57,472 bases of DNA from Clostridia bacterium. Its GTDB lineage: Bacteria; Bacillota; Clostridia; Christensenellales; DTU072. The stretch lies in assembly GCA_017533005.1 (NCBI GenBank), contig JAFXIQ010000030.1, forward strand, positions 1 through 57,472. The letters run 5' to 3'. The notes beneath the pieces were generated by a model, which searched no databases, was not told the DNA's origin, and saw only the letters and a list, made by a program, of their open reading frames with translations. Shown here one piece after another: positions 38,295 to 45,962 of this stretch (position 1 is the first letter of the stretch; every line of letters begins with the position of its first letter). A program made the position numbers and the translations under genes.

Positions 38295-38360
38295 AAGCCC
38301 CCAAATTCTATTCAGTCACATACGCCTTAGTATGCTCCTGTCATAGAATTGGGGGCTTTT
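38295..38360 (+). terminator. Large hairpin terminator closing the phage cassette
   Basis: Arms 38295-38311 (AAGCCCCCAAATTCTAT) and 38343-38358 (ATAGAATTGGGGGCTT) pair with one bulged A. The 31-base loop itself contains CATAC...GTATG, and TTTT follows. It ends the holin transcript. Confidence 0.8.
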
Positions 38361-38399
38361 CGCGTCTTACTCGTATCTATCGCGTTATTCCATAACGCT
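38357..38399 (+). repeat. 43-bp direct repeat, copy 1
   Basis: This copy matches 38471-38513 at 34 of 43 positions and ends in the identical palindromic CGTTATTCCATAACGCT. It begins in the T run of the terminator hairpin. Both copies lie in the gene-free stretch 38267-38644. Confidence 0.65.
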
Positions 38400-38457
38400 G
38401 GTGCAGGTCGTTGAAATAGGTGGGCGCTAGTCATTTACGACATAGTAAACTCCCCTT

Positions 38458-38475
38458 GCCCGTCGGGCTGTTTTT
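38458..38475 (+). terminator. Weak terminator-like hairpin
   Basis: GCCC-GTC-GGGC is followed by TGTTTTTT. The stem is only four GC pairs, so it is a possible backup terminator or the decayed end of a lost gene. Confidence 0.4.
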
Positions 38476-38513
38476 TCGTTCTACTCGTTTCTCCACCGTT
38501 ATTCCATAACGCT
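38471..38513 (+). repeat. 43-bp direct repeat, copy 2
   Basis: Second copy of the unit at 38357-38399, again starting in the T run after a hairpin and ending in CGTTATTCCATAACGCT. The rest of this intergenic stretch holds no gene that can be supported. Confidence 0.65.
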
Positions 38514-38579
38514 TACGCTTACCGACCAATCGTGAATTGTATGAAATCGAAAATACATTTTTGATTTTATCTTTATTAC

Positions 38580-38608
38580 TTGAAGCATATTGTAAGGTAT
38601 GTTATACT
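38580..38608 (+). promoter_or_regulatory. Promoter of the BspA-like lipoprotein gene
   Basis: The -35 is TTGAAG (38580-38585) and the -10 is TATACT (38603-38608), with a 17-bp spacer. It lies 36 bases before the chosen ATG and shows that the longer reading from 38537 cannot be the real start. Confidence 0.75.
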
Positions 38609-38644
38609 AGTTACAATCATTTAGGTATGCTAGGAGAAAGGAAA

Positions 38645-39655
38645 ATGAAGAAATATTTTTTGCTAGTAGCAATTCTTGTTATCGTATTAGCATTTAGCGT
38701 TGTGCTTGTTGCTTGCAACGACGATTCAACTGATAGCACGGATAACACTAATTCAGAAATTATGGCAATTTACGAGTCTTACGTTGCTTATGCTCAAGAA
38801 AACGGCACGACTCCACTCTCATACGAAGAATGGCTCGCAAGCATTAAGGGGGAGCCCGGTAAAGATGGTCATACTCCAGAAATCACTATTGGCGAAAACG
38901 GTAATTGGTTTGTTGACGGCGTTGATACCGGCGTTAGCGCACAAGGTTCAACAAGCAAAGACCATAACGGCACGGAAGGACTAGAATTCTATCCAATTAA
39001 CGACACAGAATGCGCAGTAGCAGTAGGAACAGCAAGATTATTGCATGAAATAGTGATTCCTTCAACCTATAAAAATTACACCGTTACCACGATTCTTGGT
39101 GGAGATGAGTTAAGCGCAGGTTTTGTGGGTTGCTCATCACTAACAAGTATAACCATACCTGATAGCGTGACTAGTATTGGCGATTGGGCCTTCGGGGGTT
39201 GCTCATCACTAACAAGTATAACCATACCTAATAGCGTAACAAGTATTGGTAATTATGCCTTCGTTAGTTGCGCGTTCACAAGTATAGTAATACCAAGTAG
39301 CGTAACAAGTATGGGTTATGATGCCTTCTCGAGTTGCAAGTCGCTCACAAGCGTGGTAATAGAAGATGGCGTAACTAGTATTGGAAATTGGGCCTTCAAT
39401 TATTGCACATCGCTCACGAGTGTAACGATACCTAACTCTGTAACGAGTATTGGAAATTGGGCCTTCTGTGGTTGCACTTCACTAACAAGTATAGAATTCG
39501 AAGATACCACTGATTGGTATAGGGTGGGGAATAAAACCGATTGGGAAAACAAAGAAAACGGAACGCTGATTACATATCCCCAGGATTTTGGAATCAATGA
39601 GTTTGTGTCGGATTATACCAATAACGGCCCGTATCGTTTTTGGTATAAGAAATAA
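38645..39655 (+). CDS. BspA-like LRR lipoprotein with collagen-like insert
   Basis: A 336-residue lipoprotein: signal [20 protein letters not shown] with lipobox LVAC at about 22-25. The start at 38645 has AGGAGAAAGG upstream. Residues 45-90 (YESYVAYAQ...[22 protein letters not shown]) are a short stalk with a collagen-like GEPGKDG run, common in Clostridia lipoproteins. Residues 155-285 are five LRR_5 repeats of 23 residues ([20 protein letters not shown] type), some nearly identical. A short non-repeat C terminus follows. Surface adhesion is the likely role. It stands alone between its own promoter and terminator, beside the phage cassette. Confidence 0.88.
   Translation: MKKYFLLVAILVIVLAFSVVLVACNDDSTDSTDNTNSEIMAIYESYVAYAQENGTTPLSYEEWLASIKGEPGKDGHTPEITIGENGNWFVDGVDTGVSAQGSTSKDHNGTEGLEFYPINDTECAVAVGTARLLHEIVIPSTYKNYTVTTILGGDELSAGFVGCSSLTSITIPDSVTSIGDWAFGGCSSLTSITIPNSVTSIGNYAFVSCAFTSIVIPSSVTSMGYDAFSSCKSLTSVVIEDGVTSIGNWAFNYCTSLTSVTIPNSVTSIGNWAFCGCTSLTSIEFEDTTDWYRVGNKTDWENKENGTLITYPQDFGINEFVSDYTNNGPYRFWYKK
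39128..39496 (+). repeat. 69-bp tandem repeats encoding LRR units
   Basis: Units start GGTTGCTCATCACTAACAAG at 39128 and 39197, exactly 69 bp apart, followed by three more diverged units. The first two are almost identical at the DNA level, so the array probably changes length by recombination or slippage. Confidence 0.8.
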
Positions 39656-39670
39656 ATTTAGTTTAATTGG

Positions 39671-39699
39671 AAAGCTCACCTTGCAAGGTGGGCTTTTTT
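39671..39699 (+). terminator. Terminator of the BspA-like lipoprotein gene
   Basis: The stem AAGCTCACCTT/AAGGTGGGCTT with a GC turn and one G-T pair is followed by T6. Confidence 0.85.
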
Positions 39700-39715
39700 A
39701 ATGAGAAGTTTCATA

Positions 39716-39744
39716 TTGACACGGGCGCGCGTGAGTGGTATAAT
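39716..39744 (+). promoter_or_regulatory. Promoter of the pseudo-ABC/phosphoesterase unit
   Basis: Perfect -35 TTGACA (39716-39721) and -10 TATAAT (39739-39744) with a 17-bp spacer that contains GGGCGCGCGTG. A second CG block (ACGCGCG...CGCGC, about 39760-39776) lies in the leader and could form a hairpin. Confidence 0.82.
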
Positions 39745-39788
39745 ACTTTATTATAAAACACGCGCGTTTTACGCGCATAGGAATTTAA

Positions 39789-41138
39789 ATGGCAAATAAT
39801 CCTTTGAGAAAGACACCTAAAACTATCGTTAAAAATACGGCTAATGGCTCATATATTTTGCCATCGTTTTTGAGTTATCTTGTTGAAGATGAAATTTCGG
39901 AAGAAGAATTTTATAAATCATATTCCATAAGAAAAGAAGAAACGCCGTTATGGTGGAAACGTGACGTTTCCGTTGCTATGAGCAAAACGGAAAAGAAAAA
40001 GGCGCTCAAAGAGCAAAGAAAGACGGTTGCTTATCTGGAAAAACAACTCGAAACCCAAGAAAAACAATTCGAACAATACGTTGCGCGTTTGAATAGAGAA
40101 GAAGAAAATTTCCAAAAGAAACTCGACCGTAACGCAGAACTTATTAACGCTAAACTCGCTGAAATTGAATTGAATGCGAGAAGCCGTCAAATCTCTCGTG
40201 AAAAGAACGCTTTGGAGTTAGAAGCGCAATTGATTGCCACTAAACGCGCCGTTCAAGAAGCCGAACTTCTCATTAAAAACGAAGAGATTTTGAAGAAAAA
40301 ACAACTGGAAATTATTGCACGTTTCGAGACCGAAGACGCTGAAGAACTCGCTCGTGAACTTCGTGAAGAAATGGCAAAAAAAGATAGCTTGAGAAAGGAG
40401 TATTTGGCGCTTCATCAAGAAAATATGAATAGGGCGATTGCTAACCCGAATTTGCCTATGACGGGAGCTCCTGCCGTTTTCGACAGCTACGTTACTTCTG
40501 AAGCAAAAGAGCCCGTTTACGAATTGTATAACGAGAATAACGCTATAGAATTTATCAAGGTTTCTTACAAAAGGGATGCCGACGATACTTATATGCTTAA
40601 AGACGTTAGTTTCAACGTAAAAAAGGGTGTCGCCACGATTTTGAGAACTGATAGCAAGGAAAAAGCCCTTGCCGTTATGGAGATTTTGGCAGGAAATACG
40701 CCTAACGGTATTTCTATAAGCCAAGGTATCGCACGCGCTTACGGCAAAGATTTGGGTGTGAAAAACACTAAAAATAGTGACCTTGTATGCTTCGAAAGCA
40801 TAGTGCGCGCGCTCGCAACAGGCAAAAAAGTAAAAAACTTTGTGGATGAAAACAACGTTCGAAATATGCTTGTCAACTTGGTAGGAAGCGACGCAGTTCT
40901 AGATAAAAAACTTAAAAAAGCAACGGACGATGAATTGCGTTTGTTAGCCCTTGTCGTATGTTTTTCGCTTGAAACTAAAGGTGCTATCGTTATTTCGGAC
41001 GCTGAAGAGTTATCAACAAGTAACTACAACGCGCTAGTTAAGCTCATCAACGGAGCTAAAGGACGCACAATCGTTTGCTTAACGACGTCGACTCGCTTGG
41101 TTCTAGATACCATAGGCGCAGACGTTTATAAATTTTAA
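39789..41138 (+). CDS. Coiled-coil protein fused to a degenerate ABC-ATPase domain
   Basis: A 449-residue cytosolic protein. Residues 65-215 form a long charged coiled coil. Residues 252-449 follow the layout of an ABC ATPase closest to polysaccharide/teichoic-acid exporters (TagH/Wzt type): IEFIKVSYKR...YMLKDVSFNVKKG, then EILAGNTPNGISISQG, a helical region, GAIVISDAEE (398-407) in the Walker B place and a final TIVCLTTS strand. The P-loop glycines and the GKS/T (about 281-290) are replaced by VATILRTDSK, and the LSGGQ signature is replaced by KATDDELRL. ATP hydrolysis is therefore unlikely. It may be a scaffold or regulator. It shares a promoter with the phosphoesterase 37 bases downstream. 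The family link is inference from the pattern. Confidence 0.75.
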   Translation: MANNPLRKTPKTIVKNTANGSYILPSFLSYLVEDEISEEEFYKSYSIRKEETPLWWKRDVSVAMSKTEKKKALKEQRKTVAYLEKQLETQEKQFEQYVARLNREEENFQKKLDRNAELINAKLAEIELNARSRQISREKNALELEAQLIATKRAVQEAELLIKNEEILKKKQLEIIARFETEDAEELARELREEMAKKDSLRKEYLALHQENMNRAIANPNLPMTGAPAVFDSYVTSEAKEPVYELYNENNAIEFIKVSYKRDADDTYMLKDVSFNVKKGVATILRTDSKEKALAVMEILAGNTPNGISISQGIARAYGKDLGVKNTKNSDLVCFESIVRALATGKKVKNFVDENNVRNMLVNLVGSDAVLDKKLKKATDDELRLLALVVCFSLETKGAIVISDAEELSTSNYNALVKLINGAKGRTIVCLTTSTRLVLDTIGADVYKF

Positions 41139-41175
41139 TCCCACACGCTCAACGCGTACCCCATATGGAGGCAAT

Positions 41176-44100
41176 ATGAAAAATAAGAAATTTCTCTATG
41201 TAATTCTTGTCGTAGCACTAGCATTTTGTATTACGACAGCAGTTATGGTACCGAGCGCAGTGGCAGAGGCTAGTGATGAGTTCAAGGCTGATAGCGAACT
41301 AAAAATCGCACATATCACCGACTTGCATTACTATCCTTTGAACTACTGCTATCCCGGAGAGGGCACAGAATTCTTTGCGAAAATCTCTTCTAACCCCAAG
41401 TTGCTACTCGAGAGTCAACTTATTAACGTTCAAGGAATTAGAGATTTAAAAGACGTTGATGTTCAATACGTTGTAGTGACCGGCGACTTGACGCTTAACG
41501 GCGAAATGCAAGGCCACTATGAACTCGCCAATATGCTACGTCAAATTCAAAATGAAATCCGTGCAAATGGTAAGCCTAACTTCCAAATATTTGTTACCCC
41601 CGGTAACCACGATATGTACAACGACGAAGCTTATCGCTATGACATCGACGGCTCGACGATGGAAGCTCCTGCAGTTACCAGATACGACATCACGATGTTG
41701 TATTCGGGACTAGGTTTTGATAATCAAGATGAAGCAGCACTAGATAGCTACTACGCTTCTATCGAAGACAAGCTAGTCAAGACAAATCTTCCATTCGATG
41801 CTGACGCTGGCAAACTCTACGTAAGCAGTAATAATAGCGATGATATTACGTTTGCTCGCCAAGCTGAACTAGACGGCAGGGCTGATTATGAAAACTCCGA
41901 ACTTTCTTATATTGCATATTGTCCAAACGACGTTACGATTATCGCTATTGACGAAGAAATTTCTAACGACGAAGTTTTCCACCACGTCGGTGGTAAAATC
42001 TACAAAACTACCGAAAATTGGCTAACAAGTATGAAGTCAACCTTTAAGGACGACTTCCTAGTGGGTATTTGCCACCACAACGTTGTTCCACACTTCGACC
42101 TTGAAGATACTTTGTTAATGGACTTCACGGTTTATAGCTGGACGGAAAGCGCTGACTTCTTGGCAGATTTAGGTGTTAGATTTATGTTCACCGGACATAT
42201 GCACGCTAACGACGTTGTTAGCCATATTTCTTTCAACGGTAACCACTTAACCGATACGCAAACCGCTTCTTTGACGGGTTATAGAGCCGCTATCCGCCTA
42301 GCAAAACTAGAACAAGGTAGCGTTGGTAGCGACTACGCTGTTAACTATACGAGCGAACTTATCCCCGTTTCTAACGTTGATATGAGCGCACTAGTTAATA
42401 GGGGATTTGTTACTGAAAAGTACTTCGAAGATAACAAACTTAACCCATATATGGACGGTCTAACTTGCGTTAACGTTAGCGAATATACCGTTACCAAACT
42501 ATTTAGAAATATCGTTGATAACCTAATCGCTCAATACTTGACGGTTGACTTTATCGGCGGTCTAGGCTCAATGGTATCAGGTATTCTTCCTGAAATGCTA
42601 GAAGGTATAGCACCTCTTGCAGAAACTCTTATCAATAACATTATCGACCACGTAGAAAGCACAGCACTAAAAGATTATGAATACACCGGCGACAACCCTG
42701 ATTATAAACAAGATGCTACCGGCGCTAAACTTTGTGGATATGCTTACGAACTAGTTGACAAACTAATCAATATGGACGTTTCCGGAACGGGATTAACACT
42801 CTTTGACTTCGCTATGGGTGGTTATTTGAGCCACGTTGGCGGTGTTGACAGACTCCCCGAAGAAACGCCCGAAGATATCTACCTTGCTCTAGAAAACTTC
42901 AAGAACGGTAGTGTAGTTAAGACTCTAATCGATAACTTCCTATATGAAGAAAGAGCGCTTCTACCCGTCATTATGTGCCTACTTGAAGAACCTATCAACT
43001 TAACTAAGGGTATGACAAAGCAAGAAGCAAGTAGCGTAGAAACAATCTTCACGCTAATTGCTCCCAAAGGTTACACCGTTGATACTAGCGCAATTATGCT
43101 AGAAGATTACGTTCCCGGCATTCTCAACCTACTAAATGGTCTAATGGACCTAGGCATTGAGATTGAAGGCTCTGTATCCGACTTCTTGATGGGCGTTATT
43201 GATTCATACATTACGGAAAGTATGTATACAGGTCTAGGCGAAATCGCATACGACATTCTATACCAATTCTACATAGACGAAAGCCCCGATGGTGACTACG
43301 ATGTAGAAACCTTGCACTTGCCATACGACTATCTAGAAGTAACTTATCTAGAAGGCGCAGTTAAGAGCGAAGCAACTCAAGAAAACGGCAAACTTCCTAG
43401 AATGTTAACCGTTAACTTCGGTGAAGACCCCACAACTGATAAAAACTTCACTTGGTTTACCGATAGAAGAGTTACGGATACCCAAATTCAATACGTTGAA
43501 GGTACCGAATTTGATGAAGACGATGCTGAAATCGTAAATGGCGACAGCAAAGTTTATCTAACTTCTACAGCAAGTATCGACCTAGGCGTTTTTGCAACGC
43601 TAATGCCTATCGAAGTTGGTAGACACACCGTTGAGCTAACCGGTCTTAAACCCAATACCGTATACAGCTACAGAGTAGGTAGCCCATCAAAAGATTGGTG
43701 GAGCGAAGTATACACATTCAAGACAGCTCCTGCTGACAACCAAGCATTCGAAGTTCTACTTCTCAGCGACCTACAAGGTTATGCACGTGATACTTACCAT
43801 AAAGCATCAAAAGTTCTAGAAAACGTTGATAAAGTATTCGAAAATGGTTATGATTTCGTAATCAACTGTGGTGACGTAGTTGATAATTCCAGAAACCTTG
43901 TTCAATGGGACGCATTCTTGAATATCCCCGGCAAATATTGGGGCAATACAACACAAGTAGTTGCAGTAGGTAACCACGGCAAATACAGCTTCGAAAAGAG
44001 TGAAGACGACGGCTTCTTTATGTCAGGAGTAGAAGTAGTTGACAACGAATATAACTACGTTCTAATGCACTACAACTTCTCATATCCTGAACAAGACGAC

Positions 44101-44799
44101 ACGACAGGCGCATATTACAGCTTCGATTACAGTGGCGTTCACTTCACGGTTTTGAACACAAACGACATCGACGCAGATACCAACGGATTGTCAGACGCGC
44201 AACTTGAATGGCTAAAAGAAGACCTAAAGAACACCACTAAACAATATAAAGTAGTTCTAATGCACAAGGGTGCGTATTCATCGGGCGCACACGTAAAAGA
44301 TTCAGACGTTAAAGCTATCCGTGAACAAGTAACTTCTATCTTTGCTGATAACGGTGTTGCTCTAGTTCTACAAGGTCACGACCATACCTACAGCGAAAGC
44401 TACTTCATCGATAGAGATGGTAACGCCGTTGATATGGCTAAATCAAAAGACGGAGCAATCGAACTAGGTACTGGCGCAGTTCTATACGTAACTCTAGGTA
44501 CGATGGGTGATAAGTTCTACGACTTCGTAGAAGACGAAAACGTTCCTCTAGAATTCGGTAAAGACTTGCACGACACCACTCTATTAAACCCCACCTTCGG
44601 TAAACTAACTTATGATGGTGAAAAGCTATACTACGTTGGTTATGAATGCGACCTAGAAACCGGCGAAATCAGCCCTTTAAGAGCTGAAAACGACCCAACA
44701 AAGTATATTGCTTACGGCATACTTGGCGCTAGCTTGTTGAGCTTTATTTGGATTCTAGTCGTAAACGTAAAGAGAGCTAGAATTAGAAAGGCTAAATAG
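41176..44799 (+). CDS. Membrane-anchored tandem metallophosphoesterase (1207 aa)
   Basis: An exported enzyme with two calcineurin-like phosphoesterase domains. A signal peptide covers about 1-31. Domain 1 has the metal motifs DLH (49-51), GDLT (103-106), GNHD (143-146), CHHN (about 299-302) and GHMH (340-343). A helical middle part (about 430-720) has no clear family. A fibronectin/purple-acid-phosphatase-like N domain (about 730-850) leads to domain 2, with LLLSDLQ (about 861), NCGDVVDN (about 897), VGNHGKY (about 931), LMHKGAY (about 1034) and QGHDHTY (about 1066). It ends with one transmembrane helix and a KRARIRKAK tail. In domain 2 the GNHD motif reads GNHG, a changed Asp also met in related acid phosphatases. 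The substrate (nucleotides, teichoic acid, phosphoesters) cannot be told. GGAGG precedes the ATG. Confidence 0.9.
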   Translation: MKNKKFLYVILVVALAFCITTAVMVPSAVAEASDEFKADSELKIAHITDLHYYPLNYCYPGEGTEFFAKISSNPKLLLESQLINVQGIRDLKDVDVQYVVVTGDLTLNGEMQGHYELANMLRQIQNEIRANGKPNFQIFVTPGNHDMYNDEAYRYDIDGSTMEAPAVTRYDITMLYSGLGFDNQDEAALDSYYASIEDKLVKTNLPFDADAGKLYVSSNNSDDITFARQAELDGRADYENSELSYIAYCPNDVTIIAIDEEISNDEVFHHVGGKIYKTTENWLTSMKSTFKDDFLVGICHHNVVPHFDLEDTLLMDFTVYSWTESADFLADLGVRFMFTGHMHANDVVSHISFNGNHLTDTQTASLTGYRAAIRLAKLEQGSVGSDYAVNYTSELIPVSNVDMSALVNRGFVTEKYFEDNKLNPYMDGLTCVNVSEYTVTKLFRNIVDNLIAQYLTVDFIGGLGSMVSGILPEMLEGIAPLAETLINNIIDHVESTALKDYEYTGDNPDYKQDATGAKLCGYAYELVDKLINMDVSGTGLTLFDFAMGGYLSHVGGVDRLPEETPEDIYLALENFKNGSVVKTLIDNFLYEERALLPVIMCLLEEPINLTKGMTKQEASSVETIFTLIAPKGYTVDTSAIMLEDYVPGILNLLNGLMDLGIEIEGSVSDFLMGVIDSYITESMYTGLGEIAYDILYQFYIDESPDGDYDVETLHLPYDYLEVTYLEGAVKSEATQENGKLPRMLTVNFGEDPTTDKNFTWFTDRRVTDTQIQYVEGTEFDEDDAEIVNGDSKVYLTSTASIDLGVFATLMPIEVGRHTVELTGLKPNTVYSYRVGSPSKDWWSEVYTFKTAPADNQAFEVLLLSDLQGYARDTYHKASKVLENVDKVFENGYDFVINCGDVVDNSRNLVQWDAFLNIPGKYWGNTTQVVAVGNHGKYSFEKSEDDGFFMSGVEVVDNEYNYVLMHYNFSYPEQDDTTGAYYSFDYSGVHFTVLNTNDIDADTNGLSDAQLEWLKEDLKNTTKQYKVVLMHKGAYSSGAHVKDSDVKAIREQVTSIFADNGVALVLQGHDHTYSESYFIDRDGNAVDMAKSKDGAIELGTGAVLYVTLGTMGDKFYDFVEDENVPLEFGKDLHDTTLLNPTFGKLTYDGEKLYYVGYECDLETGEISPLRAENDPTKYIAYGILGASLLSFIWILVVNVKRARIRKAK

Positions 44800-44815
44800 T
44801 CGAAAATTTACTAAT

Positions 44816-44843
44816 AAAGTGGGCAGAAATATCCGCCCACTTT
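44816..44843 (+). terminator. Hairpin after the phosphoesterase gene
   Basis: The stem AAAGTGGGC/GCCCACTTT (9 bp, ten-base loop) has no good T run. It ends 19 bases before the start of the next gene, so partial termination or mRNA protection with read-through into the 82-aa gene is likely. Confidence 0.5.
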
Positions 44844-44862
44844 AATATTATAAGGAGATAAA

Positions 44863-45111
44863 ATGAATACTAGAAAAAAACTATTTAAACTCGGCGTGAT
44901 ACTACTTATTATAGCATTAGTTGTTTTCGCGATAAATTATTACGTATTCCACTTCGTAACGGATGACGGCTTGACTCTCACGTGGCATGAAGAGCCCGGT
45001 AAACCCTTCGTTACCGACCTTATCGGTCAACTAGGCACGCTACTCACGTTCGGTAGTATAACGAGCTTCCTTGTAGGCGCTGTCGTATTCAAAGACGATA
45101 AAAAGAAATAG
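44863..45111 (+). CDS. Small two-helix membrane protein (82 aa)
   Basis: A small protein with a basic N terminus, a first helix at about 10-31 and a second at about 55-75, ending in KDDKKK. AAGGAG precedes the ATG. No family is recognised. It may be the last gene of the unit that starts at 39789, expressed at a reduced level because of the hairpin before it. Confidence 0.7.
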   Translation: MNTRKKLFKLGVILLIIALVVFAINYYVFHFVTDDGLTLTWHEEPGKPFVTDLIGQLGTLLTFGSITSFLVGAVVFKDDKKK

Positions 45112-45129
45112 GGCGTAGTAAAACAATAA

Positions 45130-45157
45130 AAAAGCACACTGAATTCAGTGTGCTTTT
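45130..45157. terminator. Perfect palindromic bidirectional terminator
   Basis: The 28 bases from AAAAGCACACTGAA to its exact reverse complement TTCAGTGTGCTTTT form a perfect palindrome with T-rich sequence on both sides. It serves the 82-aa gene and the minus-strand LRR gene that converge here. Confidence 0.88.
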
Positions 45158-45165
45158 CTTTATTT

Positions 45166-45891
45166 TTAATTATTTGATATCGTAACGCTAGTAAGAGAAT
45201 TACAATGCTGAAAAGCTTTTTTACTAACGTAGCTTGCAGTTTTTGGGATAGTTACGTGAGTGAGTAAATCGCAACTACCGAACGCATAATCACTTATGTT
45301 AATTAGTGAATTCCCAAGCGTTAAGTCGGATAGTAACGCGCAGTTATGAAACGCGTAACTACCTATACTTATTACAGAGTCGTTTATTATTAATCGGGTA
45401 AGCGAATTACAGTTATTAAATGCGTAATCATTGATTTTTGTAACGGCATCGGGTATTACGAGCTCTTTTACAAGTTCGCCGTTTAGGTATAGATTTTTTG
45501 CGTAATATAAAGGGTTAGCGTTGTGGTCTGTAAACGTTATTCCACACCAAGATTCTATACTATTAATATCTACGCGCGCGAGAGCATTACAATTAAAGAA
45601 TGCGTTATCAGAAATTTCTTTTACTCCACGTCCAATCGTAACGCTATTTAACGCGCTACAGGTCGCGAAAGCGCAATAGTCTATACTTGTTACGCTATCC
45701 GGAATTATTACGCTTATTAGGCTATTACAGCCGAAAAAAGCGCTACCCCCAACGTTAGTTACGGGTAAATCGTTATAGCTAGACGGGATTGCGAGATAAA
45801 CAGGGGTTCCGTCGTAACCAACTACGGAATAAGTATTGTCGTTAAGTAACTCAAACTTTAAACGAAATTCTGTGTTACTGAATTTATCCAT
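45166..45891 (-). CDS. BspA-like LRR protein without a signal peptide
   Basis: A 241-residue protein made almost wholly of LRR_5/BspA repeats (NCNSLTRLIINDSVISIGSYAF type) from about residue 35 to the end. The start is secure: AGGGAG lies five bases before the ATG at 45891 and no upstream extension is open with a signal. The N terminus (MDKFSNTEFRLKFELL) is soluble, so it is probably cytosolic, unlike the other two LRR proteins here. An odd unit with CGITFTDHNANPLYYAKNLY (about 115-135) is a common BspA insert. It lies downstream of the giant gene and is probably fed by read-through. Confidence 0.82.
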   Translation of the reverse strand: MDKFSNTEFRLKFELLNDNTYSVVGYDGTPVYLAIPSSYNDLPVTNVGGSAFFGCNSLISVIIPDSVTSIDYCAFATCSALNSVTIGRGVKEISDNAFFNCNALARVDINSIESWCGITFTDHNANPLYYAKNLYLNGELVKELVIPDAVTKINDYAFNNCNSLTRLIINDSVISIGSYAFHNCALLSDLTLGNSLINISDYAFGSCDLLTHVTIPKTASYVSKKAFQHCNSLTSVTISNN

Positions 45892-45916
45892 TTTCTCCCT
45901 TGAACGTCATTAAATT

Positions 45917-45945
45917 AAGCGTGTTCTCGTGAAGAGAACACGCTT
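45917..45945 (-). terminator. Hairpin between the giant surface gene and the LRR gene
   Basis: The 12-bp perfect stem AAGCGTGTTCTC/GAGAACACGCTT with a five-base loop is followed on the minus strand by AATTTAATG. The T run is poor. No separate promoter for the LRR gene is visible, so the hairpin probably acts as a partial terminator. Confidence 0.6.
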
Positions 45946-45962
45946 TTGTTGATAGATTTTAA

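Noticed and set aside
38537-38644. Extended start for the BspA-like lipoprotein
   Set aside because: It would begin upstream of a good promoter (38580-38608) and bury the signal peptide and lipobox inside the protein.
38267-38644. A tRNA gene or phage attachment site in the gene-free stretch
   Set aside because: No cloverleaf with a TTC-loop was found, and although two 43-bp repeats exist, no matching copy was recognised at the left edge of the cassette.
40218-40724. A 168-aa minus-strand open frame inside the coiled-coil/pseudo-ABC gene
   Set aside because: It is antisense to a gene with a consensus promoter; the product is Phe-rich, as expected from the reverse of Glu/Lys codons.
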